Positions 17,279-25,076 of a DNA stretch of 64,000 nt are shown one piece after another. The translations under genes and the position numbers were made by a program. This DNA comes from Hahella ganghwensis DSM 17046 (GTDB taxonomy: Bacteria; Pseudomonadota; Gammaproteobacteria; Pseudomonadales; Oleiphilaceae). The notes under the pieces were generated by a model. The model did not search any database. It saw only the letters and a list, made by a program, of their open reading frames with translations, and had not been told where the DNA came from. The number at the start of each line of letters is the position of its first letter. Positions within the stretch are counted from its first letter, which is position 1. Location of the stretch: NCBI RefSeq assembly GCF_000376785.1, contig NZ_AQXX01000140.1, positions 1 to 64,000 of the forward strand, read 5' to 3'.

Positions 17279-18109
17279 TCAATTTCGCTCCCGCGACATC
17301 AGAATCCTTTCCCGGCCTTTATTTCGCAATGGCCGGGAAATCAGTTTCGTCACTTGCGGAATCAGATTAGCCAGTTTGGCCAACCATCCCCTGCAGGCTG
17401 GCATGGTCACTTCCATCGGGGCATGAGTCAAAATGCGCTGATACACAGTCAGTGCAATCTGTTCCACAGACAAGGGTTCGCCACCGGAAAAAGTCAATGC
17501 AGCTTCCTCGGGGTAGTCCAATTGAAGATCATACATGGATGTCTTGATCAGGTCGGGACAGAGCACGGTGACATTGATCCCGGTCTCTGCCAGTTCCTGC
17601 GCCAGGACCAGACTGTATGCCCGAACACCAAACTTGCTGACACTGTATAGACCAAGGCCGGGAACCGGTGCAATACCAGCAAGGGAGGCGATGTTGATGA
17701 TATGACCACTATCAATCTTTAACATATGGCGCATAGCCAACTGACTTCCGTGGATCACCCCTTTCAAATTCACATCCAGATGCAAATCCAGATCGTTGCC
17801 TGAAATATCTCTGAGAAATCCCGGCTGAATCACTCCAGCGTTATTAATCAATACGTCAAGCCGGCACCAACGCTGCATCATTTGATCATAAACCCGCTGC
17901 CAATCATTTTCTGACCTGACATCCAACCGGCACAACAAGACTTTATCTTCCGGCCACATCATTTGCCCCGCTCTCATTTCCAGGGTCTTCAGATCAATAT
18001 CCGTAGCGATAATCAGGAAGTTTCGATGAAGACCTTCAGTCACCAACTGCGCCCCCACGCCATTGGCACAACCAGTAATCCAGATCACGGGCAAGTCGGA
18101 AGAAGCCAT
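17279..18109 (-). CDS. Short-chain dehydrogenase/reductase
   Basis: A 276-residue classical SDR, NAD(P)-dependent. The cofactor motif is TGCANGVG at about residues 12-19; the structural motif NNAGV (about 89-93), catalytic Ser in NIASLAG and YSVSK (YxxxK) are all present. Asp after the second strand (ATDIDLKT) favours NAD. The C-terminal extension (RGWLAKLANLIPQVTKLISRPLR) resembles the amphipathic tail of SDRs that act on lipids. The ATG has GGGGA five bases upstream. The substrate is unknown. Confidence 0.85.
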   Translation of the reverse strand: MASSDLPVIWITGCANGVGAQLVTEGLHRNFLIIATDIDLKTLEMRAGQMMWPEDKVLLCRLDVRSENDWQRVYDQMMQRWCRLDVLINNAGVIQPGFLRDISGNDLDLHLDVNLKGVIHGSQLAMRHMLKIDSGHIINIASLAGIAPVPGLGLYSVSKFGVRAYSLVLAQELAETGINVTVLCPDLIKTSMYDLQLDYPEEAALTFSGGEPLSVEQIALTVYQRILTHAPMEVTMPACRGWLAKLANLIPQVTKLISRPLRNKGRERILMSRERN

Positions 18110-18284
18110 AGTATCCCCAAATTATTATTGTTAATGGCAGAAATGTGCGAATGATGCTCAGGTCAAAATTGAGCCTCAATGACAAGCTAAGGGTAACAGC
18201 AGAATCAGGAAGAAAGGGAAAGAAAATACAAAGGATTAAACGCCAACCAGTTGCTGAATGGCGTCAAGCAGAATGGCAGTATGT

Positions 18285-18503
18285 TCAGGCGGCAGTTGTC
18301 TCTGGTACCGCTGCGGCGTAAAACATGTCTTCACGCATTGTTGTCTGCAGTGACTGGAATACGTCACGCGCGACGGTCACACACTGAGCACAATCCTTAG
18401 CCAGACCGAGTTTGTTTACCACATCTTTCAGACGGCGGGCACCGTTCTCGACTTCCCGCTGGATATCCCGGTCAGTAATACCTTTACACAGGCACACGTA
18501 CAT
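18285..18503 (-). CDS. bfd: Bacterioferritin-associated ferredoxin
   Basis: A 72-residue [2Fe-2S] protein with Cys4, Cys6 (MYVCLCKG) and Cys38, Cys41 (KDCAQC), the four BFD-type ligands. It reduces and releases iron from bacterioferritin. I start at ATG 18503, which has GAGAGGA ten bases upstream; an in-frame extension to 18536 would add an unlikely leader. A Fur-like site lies upstream, as expected for a gene induced by iron starvation. No bacterioferritin gene is adjacent. Confidence 0.9.
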   Translation of the reverse strand: MYVCLCKGITDRDIQREVENGARRLKDVVNKLGLAKDCAQCVTVARDVFQSLQTTMREDMFYAAAVPETTAA

Positions 18504-18575
18504 GAATAACAATCCTCTCAAAAGATTTATTGGCACAAATCAACCAATACCTAACCTGGAAAAAATCTTAATCTA

Positions 18576-18596
18576 AATGAGAATGTTTATCAATAA
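18576..18596. promoter_or_regulatory. Putative Fur box upstream of bfd
   Basis: AATGAGAATGTTTATCAATAA resembles the 19-bp Fur consensus (alternating GATAAT/ATTATC) with a few mismatches. It lies about 75 nt upstream of the bfd start on the minus strand. Confidence 0.6.
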
Positions 18597-18685
18597 TATT
18601 TTTGTTAGTTTATTCACGTTCTTATAACAGATCTCAGCACCCTGTACCGCCGTCACAGCTTATGAACATTTTTTACACTTTAGGG

Positions 18686-18715
18686 TTGTCAACGGCCTAA
18701 AAATGCGACTATATT
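18686..18715 (+). promoter_or_regulatory. Sigma-70 promoter of the ilv operon
   Basis: TTGTCA at 18686-18691 and TATATT at 18710-18715 are 18 bp apart, near-consensus. Transcription would start near 18722, about 36 nt before the leader peptide ATG. Confidence 0.7.
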
Positions 18716-18757
18716 TCACCCACAACTTTATTAATTTACGGAACCAACAGTTTTCAT

Positions 18758-18847
18758 ATGAAGCAAAACCTGATTCTAATCGTCAACCTAGTCGTCGTGG
18801 TGGTCGTCGTACCATTGCGGGGGTTGTCGTTGCTGAATCAAACCTAA
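18758..18847 (+). CDS. ilvL: ilv operon leader peptide (attenuation peptide)
   Basis: A 29-codon frame starting at ATG 18758 and ending at TAA 18845. It is packed with the three regulatory amino acids: Leu-Ile-Leu-Ile-Val near codons 5-9, Leu11, seven consecutive Val codons at 12-18, and several later Leu codons. It is followed directly by an attenuator and by ilvG and ilvM. Ribosome stalling at Val, Leu or Ile codons when the charged tRNAs are scarce would favour the antiterminator and let transcription continue. The gene is unlike E. coli ilvL in sequence but equivalent in position and composition. Confidence 0.9.
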   Translation: MKQNLILIVNLVVVVVVVPLRGLSLLNQT

Positions 18848-18896
18848 AGTAAGACTTCAGAAAAACCCCCGCTTCGAAAGAACCGGGGGTTTTTTT
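18817..18896 (+). terminator. Transcription attenuator of the ilv operon
   Basis: The terminator stem is AACCCCCG (from 18864) with CGGGGGTT (18884-18891), followed by a T-run to 18896. The antiterminator strand GCGGGGGTT at 18817-18825, inside the leader peptide frame, is exactly complementary to AACCCCCGC at 18864-18872, so the two structures are mutually exclusive. This is the standard amino-acid attenuation design. Confidence 0.9.
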
Positions 18897-18955
18897 ATGC
18901 CCCGGGTCAGCGGAAACGGAGATTGACGATACAACGTGAATAAGCAGGTAGACCC

Positions 18956-20749
18956 ATGAACGGCGCACAAACCATCATCAAAGCCCTGGAGGCACACGGC
19001 ACCAAAACGATATTTGGTTATCCGGGCGGTTGCATCATGCCTCTGTACGATGCCCTGATCGACTCCTCGCTCGAACATATCCTCTGCCGTCACGAACAAG
19101 CAGCGGCACTGGCGGCAGATGGCTTTGCCAGAGCTTCAGGAAAATTGGGCGTTTGCGTGGCCACTTCCGGTCCCGGCGCCACCAACCTGGTCACAGGCGT
19201 CGCCAATGCCTTTATGGACTCCATTCCTCTGCTGGTCATTACCGGCCAGGTTCCGGCTGCATTGATCGGCACTGATGCCTTCCAAGAAACCGATATTCTC
19301 GGCATGACCCTGGGAATCGTAAAACACTCCTATCTGGTGGAATCCGCAGACGAGTTGCCGGACATTATGGAACAGGCCATAGCGCTGGCAACCAGCGGGC
19401 GTCCGGGACCGGTCTGGATTGATATTCCCAAAGACGTTCTGCTGCAGACCCTGGCTGAATCTATCCTCCCGGCGCAGAATTCCTCCACCCAGGCTCCGGC
19501 TCGATCAGAGAAAATCGGCTCAATTGAGACAGCTATCGCCATGATCGCCGCCGCCAAAAAACCGTTAATCTATTCTGGCGGAGGCGTAATCGCAGCAGAT
19601 GCCATTGATGCATTTCGTGATTTTGCTGACAGGCTGCAGATCCCTCAGGTCGTTACCCTGAAAGGCATCGGCAATCCCGGTAAAGATCACCGTCTGAATA
19701 TGGGCATGCTGGGAATGCACGGCTCACGGGCCGCCAACGAAGCCGTGAATGACTGTGATCTGCTGATTGCGATTGCGATTGCGATTGCGATTGCGATTGC
19801 GATTGCGATTGCGATTGCGATTGCGATTGCGATTGCGATTGCGATTGCGATTGCGATTGGAGCAAGATTTGATGACAGAGCCACCGGTAAAGCCACCACT
19901 TTCGCCCCCAATGCACGCATTATTCACATCGACATCGATCAAAGTGAGTTCAATAAAGTCAAACGGGTCGACTGCTCGCTTCACGGTGATATGATCCCCT
20001 TACTTCAGCAACTGCAAAGCAGCTTCGGCACCACACTGCCAATAGAGGACTGGCGCCAGCACTGTCGCCGGATCAAACAGCTTAAGGGCTTCATCCCAGC
20101 TCCCGATGCGGACGAGCAAGCGCCGATCGATGGACCGGAGTTTCTCGATTTACTGTCAAAACTATCCTCCCGGGACACCATCATCGCCTGCGACGTCGGA
20201 CAACATCAGATGTGGGTAGCACAGTATGTGGACTTCGATCATCCGCGCCAGCATCTCAGCAGTGGCGGGCTGGGCACCATGGGATTCGGTCTGCCTGCCG
20301 CCATGGGGGCACAATTTGCCCAACCGGAGGCGAAGGTAATCAATATTTCAGGAGATGGATCCTTCATGATGAACCTTCAGGAAATGGCCACCATCATGCG
20401 ATACAACCTGCCAGTGAAAATTGTCATTCTGGATAATCAGAGACTGGGAATGGTTCGCCAACAACAGGAATTGTTTTATGGCCAGCGATACAGCGAAATC
20501 GATATGTCAGACAACCCTGAGTTCACGAATATCGCCAGCGCCTTCGGCCTGCACTCATTGAAAATAGAACAGCGCCATCAGATGCGCAGAGGCATAGAAA
20601 CCCTGCTCGCCTATCAGGGACCCATGCTGCTGCATGTATGCATCGAATCAAATACCAATGTCTGGCCCATCGTAAAACCCGGCGCCGGTAACCACGAGAT
20701 GATTGAACCGACCTCAACCAACCCTGGCCATAGTGCGGCCTTCAACTGA
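18956..20749 (+). CDS. ilvG: Acetolactate synthase large subunit with (Ile-Ala)n insertion
   Basis: A 597-residue thiamine diphosphate enzyme that condenses pyruvate with pyruvate or 2-ketobutyrate, the first common step of branched-chain amino acid synthesis. The N-terminal TPP-binding block (FGYPGGCIMPLYDAL, catalytic Glu in RHEQAAALAADGFAR), the central FAD region (GARFDDRATGK) and the C-terminal GDGSFMMN ... N motif are present. Between DLL and GARFDDR, where relatives carry one or two hydrophobic residues more, there is an Ile-Ala alternation over residues 271-301 encoded by a perfect hexanucleotide repeat. Without about 28 of these residues the length (569) would be normal. It heads ilvG-ilvM behind the attenuator. 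Whether the enzyme is active with this insert in a buried strand is uncertain. Confidence 0.93.
   Translation: MNGAQTIIKALEAHGTKTIFGYPGGCIMPLYDALIDSSLEHILCRHEQAAALAADGFARASGKLGVCVATSGPGATNLVTGVANAFMDSIPLLVITGQVPAALIGTDAFQETDILGMTLGIVKHSYLVESADELPDIMEQAIALATSGRPGPVWIDIPKDVLLQTLAESILPAQNSSTQAPARSEKIGSIETAIAMIAAAKKPLIYSGGGVIAADAIDAFRDFADRLQIPQVVTLKGIGNPGKDHRLNMGMLGMHGSRAANEAVNDCDLLIAIAIAIAIAIAIAIAIAIAIAIAIAIAIAIGARFDDRATGKATTFAPNARIIHIDIDQSEFNKVKRVDCSLHGDMIPLLQQLQSSFGTTLPIEDWRQHCRRIKQLKGFIPAPDADEQAPIDGPEFLDLLSKLSSRDTIIACDVGQHQMWVAQYVDFDHPRQHLSSGGLGTMGFGLPAAMGAQFAQPEAKVINISGDGSFMMNLQEMATIMRYNLPVKIVILDNQRLGMVRQQQELFYGQRYSEIDMSDNPEFTNIASAFGLHSLKIEQRHQMRRGIETLLAYQGPMLLHVCIESNTNVWPIVKPGAGNHEMIEPTSTNPGHSAAFN
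19765..19859 (+). repeat. Perfect (GATTGC)n hexanucleotide microsatellite inside ilvG
   Basis: Fifteen uninterrupted GATTGC copies occupy 19765-19854, followed by the partial copy GATTG. In frame they read as 16 ATT and 15 GCG codons alternating. The unit length of six keeps the reading frame for any copy number, so slippage would change the length of the Ile-Ala run by two residues at a time. Confidence 0.98.
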
Positions 20750-20785
20750 ATTAGCTGAGCGGAAAACAGAGAAAGGTAGCAACCA

Positions 20786-21049
20786 ATGAACAGTCAATCG
20801 AATTCCTATAATTTGCAGTGCCAGTTCAGCACCCAGACAGGCGCAATTGAACGTCTACTCCGCATGATCAGAGTCAGGGGCTTCACCGTACAGGACTTAC
20901 GTCTGGAGATGATGGACGGATATTACCAGGCAACATTCACGGTGACCGGCCAAAGATGTATTGCCAACCTGCTCAGCCAATTGGACAAGTTAATCGAAGT
21001 AGTTACTGTCAGCCAGATGCCTGAGCAGGCGCTGGAGAAGTGTGCCTGA
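20786..21049 (+). CDS. ilvM: Acetolactate synthase small (regulatory) subunit, IlvM type
   Basis: An 87-residue ACT-domain protein (LQCQFSTQTGAIERLLRMIRVRGFTVQDLRLEM), short like IlvM rather than the longer IlvN or IlvH. It binds and activates the large subunit and may carry feedback control. It lies 36 nt after ilvG with an AAAGGTAG-type site, clearly co-transcribed. No ilvE or ilvD follows, unlike the enterobacterial ilvGMEDA operon; the nearest IlvE-like gene is 8 kb upstream. Confidence 0.9.
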   Translation: MNSQSNSYNLQCQFSTQTGAIERLLRMIRVRGFTVQDLRLEMMDGYYQATFTVTGQRCIANLLSQLDKLIEVVTVSQMPEQALEKCA

Positions 21050-21069
21050 CAATCTGGTAACTTACGCCT

Positions 21070-21099
21070 GATCAGTCCCAATCCACCCAGGGGCTGATC
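21070..21099. terminator. Hairpin at the ilvM/kinase convergent junction
   Basis: GATCAGTCCC at 21070-21079 pairs with GGGGCTGATC at 21090-21099 with one mismatch around a 10-nt loop. It lies in the 48-bp gap between convergent genes. There is no strong T-run on either side, so terminator function is only likely. Confidence 0.45.
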
Positions 21100-22897
21100 A
21101 CCAGCTCAGTTTATTGTCATCACTCCCTTTGCTCCACTCCAGGTAGACCTCGGAGCCCTTTAGTTTTTCCAGGTAGGGCATGACATGTGGCTTAAGAAAG
21201 CGATAGCCATGGCCATAAGCAAACTCCTCTGCCGCCAGTGCCACGACCAGCAGCCAGAATAGCCAGACTTTCCAGCGAATGGGAGGACGTTCCCGCCGAC
21301 GAACCTCGGCAGCCGCCCTGTTAACCTTTTTTTGGATCTCCCGTGTCTGCTGTTCTGCTTTTTCTTCTTTAAGCTTTTTAACGATCCCCTTAAGGTCCGC
21401 CACCACGATATCACTGTTGGGATAGCGCTTTTCTTCCTGGGGATCGAGCAGGCGGGTAACCACTTCCTGGACTCTGGGAGATAATTCAGTGAAGCGCTTA
21501 CTGCGCACCAGTCGGTTTCCACGCACCGACGGCGGGTGCCCCGTCAGTGCGTGGTAGCAGATGGCGCCCAAGCTGTAGAGATCCTTGACCGCTCCCTTTG
21601 CCTTGGGATCTTCATACCAATTCGCTTCTTCCGAGTCGTCATAGTGTGCCTTTAAACCAAAATCTGCCAGTTGCACTCGTCGCTCATGATCAAACAGCAC
21701 ATTACTTGGACGCAGGTTGCCATGGTAGACCCGGTTACGATGAGCAAAAGCCAGGCCTTCGGAAATCTGGTACGCCCAATCCATCATTGCCAGCTCTTCT
21801 ACCGGTGATAGCATTTGTTCTGCCAGAGATCCGCCATTGAGGTACTCAGTGATCAGAGTAACCCCTTCCACACTATGTGATACGCCCAGAATCGGCACAA
21901 TAGAGGGATGAGCCAGTCGACTGAGTAGTTTATGCTCTTTCAGTCCATCGGCGTCCGGCGGTAATTTCTTAACCACCATCAATTTCTTCTTGGCCAGATC
22001 TTCGTAAAGATAAACTGAACAATATTTATCTTCTTTCAGGACATCCAGAAGGGAAAACTGTAATTCCAGCCCCTTGGAGTGAGAAGCTGCCCGCTCTTTC
22101 TGAGCGCGACTCAGGTGACCGCCCTGAGACAGGTGCAGCAGACTGTCTTTTACTTCATTTGCCGATGCCGGCCTCTCTTTGGGGTCCGCTTCCAGGCATC
22201 TCATGATAAGGTCATTAAGGCCCGGCGGTATTTCCGGTTCAAATTTGCGTGGAGGGGGAATATTGTTCTGTGGACAGACACCTGTATACAGCTCATACAT
22301 GGTGATCCCCAAAGCATAGACATCACTCGCAATTGACGCGGCTTCGGGGTTTTCGCGAATTTCCGGTGCCATGTAGGCGGTGGTTCCCACAATACTTTCA
22401 GCCTGGGTATGCAGTGCGCCACCGGACTCTGGATTGTGAAAATGCGCGATACCAAAGTCGGCCATGCGCACCTGCCACTCTTTGTCGATCAGAATATTAC
22501 CGGGTTTGATATCCCTGTGAATAACGCCGTTCTTATGGGCGTAGGCCAGTGCCTTGCATACCTGAACCAGGGTATCGATCTTACCTGCGAAATCCAGTTT
22601 GCCCCGATTGATGGCGTCTTCCAGGGACATGCCTTCCACATATTCCATAACGAAATAGGGACGACCTTTCCCTGTGACCCCCTTATCGATCACATGAATA
22701 ATATGAGGATGCGCCAACTGGGCAATGATAAGAGATTCTTTATCGAACCTCTGTTGGATTTCCGGATGATCTTTTAAATTGGCCGCCATGATCTTGATGG
22801 CCACAGGACGCTGCAGGGACTCCTGGATGGCCTTGTATACCGTGGCCATTCCGCCTTCACCCAACTTGCCGACAACCTTATACCCCTGCCAAGCCAT
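21098..22897 (-). CDS. Membrane-anchored Ser/Thr kinase with tandem pseudokinase domain
   Basis: A 599-residue Hanks-type kinase. Domain 1 (about residues 6-255) is complete: Gly loop GEGGMATVY, Lys35 in VAIK, HRDIKPGN with Asp129, DFG 147-149 and APE. Domain 2 (about 280-505) keeps DFG (412-414) and a VVKK lysine, but the catalytic loop reads HGNLRPSN, so the HRD Asp and the catalytic-loop Lys are replaced; it should be a pseudokinase. A Lys/Glu/Arg-rich linker leads to one membrane helix at about 543-560 and a short outside tail. The partner phosphatase lies 66 nt upstream on the same strand, so the two probably form an operon. Upstream regulation is not visible. Confidence 0.9.
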   Translation of the reverse strand: MAWQGYKVVGKLGEGGMATVYKAIQESLQRPVAIKIMAANLKDHPEIQQRFDKESLIIAQLAHPHIIHVIDKGVTGKGRPYFVMEYVEGMSLEDAINRGKLDFAGKIDTLVQVCKALAYAHKNGVIHRDIKPGNILIDKEWQVRMADFGIAHFHNPESGGALHTQAESIVGTTAYMAPEIRENPEAASIASDVYALGITMYELYTGVCPQNNIPPPRKFEPEIPPGLNDLIMRCLEADPKERPASANEVKDSLLHLSQGGHLSRAQKERAASHSKGLELQFSLLDVLKEDKYCSVYLYEDLAKKKLMVVKKLPPDADGLKEHKLLSRLAHPSIVPILGVSHSVEGVTLITEYLNGGSLAEQMLSPVEELAMMDWAYQISEGLAFAHRNRVYHGNLRPSNVLFDHERRVQLADFGLKAHYDDSEEANWYEDPKAKGAVKDLYSLGAICYHALTGHPPSVRGNRLVRSKRFTELSPRVQEVVTRLLDPQEEKRYPNSDIVVADLKGIVKKLKEEKAEQQTREIQKKVNRAAAEVRRRERPPIRWKVWLFWLLVVALAAEEFAYGHGYRFLKPHVMPYLEKLKGSEVYLEWSKGSDDNKLSW

Positions 22898-22963
22898 AAT
22901 CAGATATCGCCTTTCCCTAACAGTTTCAACTCATACTCCAACTGTATTTTTTAGAATCTTGAT

Positions 22964-23794
22964 TCACAGTCCCCAGATCATTGCCAGGAAGAGCAACAAT
23001 GCCAGCACACCTCCCAGTACCATGTAATGCCAGGGCCTTTGTGGAGTAGTATTTTCGCCTTCCTGGCGAGCTTGAATTGACTGTGGGCCGGTGTCGATAT
23101 TCTGTTCTCCGGCGGATTCGTCTTCCAGCACAACGACCGTCACATTGTCGTCCGCCCCATTATTGAGTGCTTTCTCTACCAATCGATCAGCGATTTCCTG
23201 CACTGTAACATCTGCGGCCATAAACTCTAACAACCCCTTATCATTGACCACTCCATGCAATCCGTCACTGCACAGGAGCCAACGGTCACCCGGCAGTCTG
23301 TCGACTTCCATGACCTCGACCTGAAGTCCACCCTCACCGGCGGCTCCCACGGCCTGCGTCAGGACATGTCGCATTCGGACACTTTCTTCCTTGGTCAGAT
23401 GATTACTTTGCTGGACGACCAGTGAGTGGTCTTCACTGAGCTGCTCAAGTTTACCATCACGCAACAGGTAGATCCTGCTGTCACCTACCCAGGCCAGGAT
23501 CAGATGCCTGCCATCCTCCTTCAATGCGACAATCGTGGAGGCAGCATAGCCTCGCTCTCCGCCGCTATGGTCCCTCATTAACTGTTCATGGCAACTGTGA
23601 ATCGCTTTATCCAGGTCATTGCCCTGCCTGACCTGTTGATACAATTGCGTACATACGGTAGCACTGGCAACCTCTCCACTGTCACCGCCTCCGACTCCAT
23701 CGGCGACAGCATATAACCCCAGCGACGGGTCCAGCAGCCCGTTATCCTGATTTTGACGACGTTGCCCCTTGTGGGTGGCAAAAGCTGACTGCAT
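22964..23794 (-). CDS. PP2C-family Ser/Thr phosphatase, C-terminally membrane-anchored
   Basis: A 276-residue phosphatase from ATG 23794 (a TTG at 23803 is possible). The metal-binding motifs are in order: RRQNQDN, YAVADGVGGGDSGEVAS, LAWVGDSRIYLLRDGKLEQLSEDHS, LCSDGLHGVV and GADDNVTVVV. A C-terminal hydrophobic segment (WHYMVLGGVLALLLFLAMIWGL) anchors it with the catalytic domain in the cytoplasm. It would reverse the action of the adjacent kinase. Relatives occur in type VI secretion loci (PppA), but no such genes are present here. Confidence 0.9.
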   Translation of the reverse strand: MQSAFATHKGQRRQNQDNGLLDPSLGLYAVADGVGGGDSGEVASATVCTQLYQQVRQGNDLDKAIHSCHEQLMRDHSGGERGYAASTIVALKEDGRHLILAWVGDSRIYLLRDGKLEQLSEDHSLVVQQSNHLTKEESVRMRHVLTQAVGAAGEGGLQVEVMEVDRLPGDRWLLCSDGLHGVVNDKGLLEFMAADVTVQEIADRLVEKALNNGADDNVTVVVLEDESAGEQNIDTGPQSIQARQEGENTTPQRPWHYMVLGGVLALLLFLAMIWGL

Positions 23795-24007
23795 TCTTTC
23801 CAAGTCCCTGATCTTGGGAATAAAAAACTAATTGATTTAAACTATAGTCGGTAAACACCAATTACTTCAGTATAGATGGGTTTTCAGATTTCGATCCTGG
23901 TCTATACTGTTTTACTGAAGGATTTATCCTGTTGTTATCAAAGTATTACCGGGATAAAGTTACTCGCCCTCCCTATATCTGGACTGGTACAAGAGGCAGA
24001 TGGCCAA

Positions 24008-24889
24008 ATGTTAAAACTTCAATTTGTTGACGGTAGCCGGGAAAGCATCTGGTTGGTCGAACCTCGTCTGCGGTTCGGCAAGCACGCCGACAATAATGTG
24101 GTCATCAATCAGCCAAACATCGAAGACTTTCATGCCGAAATTCGTCTGAAGGATGAAGAACTTTATTTACTCAATCTGAAACCGGAATTCCTGGTCGGAG
24201 TCAACGGTAAGCGGGTAAACAAAGCAGTCAAAATCAAAGAAAGTGATGTGATCCAGTTGGGCCAGACCAAGATGAAGGTAGTCCAACCTTCCGCCGATCA
24301 CAAACAAAAACCGGAAAATCAGCAGGTTCAGGAAAGCGATGAGTGGGGCCTGCAGGCAACTGCGAGTTGGGCAACACAGTCTTTTTATCCGATTGAGGAG
24401 TCCGTCATTATCGGCCGTGATGAGCAATGTGACATCACCGTGCCTGTTTCTCACTTGTCGCGGCAACACGCTCAACTGACAGTCGCCGGCAATTACCTGC
24501 TGGTGAAAGACCTGGGCTCAACCAACGGCACCTATCTCAATGGCGAGCGAATCACCCAGGGCAGAGCCAAACCCGGAGACAAACTGCGCTTCGATGTGGT
24601 GAATTTCACAGTGACCGGCCCCCCCGACGATGCAGACCTTACTATTGTCAGACCCGGTTCTGTCGGAGCGCCAGCAGCAGCGGCATCTCAACCCGCTGCG
24701 GCAAAAGCAGCCGCCAAAGCCTCATCGCGCCCCAAACCGGCAACCAAGCCAAAGCAGACCCAGACCGATCAGGAACCTTCTCCTGATGCCAGCAAAAAAA
24801 CCGGAAGTGGCGGCGGAGTGCTGCTGTACACCGTGATTGGATTCGTCGTCGTGTTTGCTGCTCTATCCGCTTTCTTTTTTCTGAAATGA
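24008..24889 (+). CDS. Double-FHA-domain protein, C-terminally membrane-anchored
   Basis: A 293-residue protein from ATG 24008 (GAGG eleven bases upstream); the open frame reaches back to 23876 but the extra part is not domain-like. The first FHA domain (about residues 5-95; FGKHADNNVVINQPNIEDFHAEI) has lost the usual Arg and Ser phosphothreonine contacts. The second (about 115-205; IIGRDEQCDITVPVSHLSRQHAQL ... LGSTNGTYLNGERI) is canonical. An Ala/Lys/Pro-rich linker leads to one membrane helix at the very C-terminus. It is divergent from the phosphatase and kinase, so all three members of the module are tethered to the inner membrane. It likely reads phosphothreonine marks made by the kinase. 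Confidence 0.88.
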   Translation: MLKLQFVDGSRESIWLVEPRLRFGKHADNNVVINQPNIEDFHAEIRLKDEELYLLNLKPEFLVGVNGKRVNKAVKIKESDVIQLGQTKMKVVQPSADHKQKPENQQVQESDEWGLQATASWATQSFYPIEESVIIGRDEQCDITVPVSHLSRQHAQLTVAGNYLLVKDLGSTNGTYLNGERITQGRAKPGDKLRFDVVNFTVTGPPDDADLTIVRPGSVGAPAAAASQPAAAKAAAKASSRPKPATKPKQTQTDQEPSPDASKKTGSGGGVLLYTVIGFVVVFAALSAFFFLK

Positions 24890-25076
24890 GCTGAAGAGTC
24901 AAATCCGGATACCGGCCAGATCACAGCGCTTTTTATGCCTGCGGTTCATTACAATAAAGACCACAGTGGTTAAGCGGGAGATTCACTATTTGCGTCCAGC
25001 ATCAACTAGCAGTATAAATTCCTGACAAAGTGCCTATAATAGGCGCCTTGATTCATCGACTTTTCTATTCATCTGA

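Noticed and set aside
19653-19994. Open frames on both strands across the ilvG repeat (Ser-Gln, Asn-Arg, Leu-Arg repeat proteins)
   Set aside because: A hexanucleotide repeat without stop codons is open in many frames; these have no ribosome binding sites and only mirror the repeat inside the real ilvG frame.
21098-24889. Kinase, phosphatase and FHA genes as part of a type VI secretion system
   Set aside because: None of the T6SS structural genes (tss, hcp, vgrG, clpV) occur in the window.
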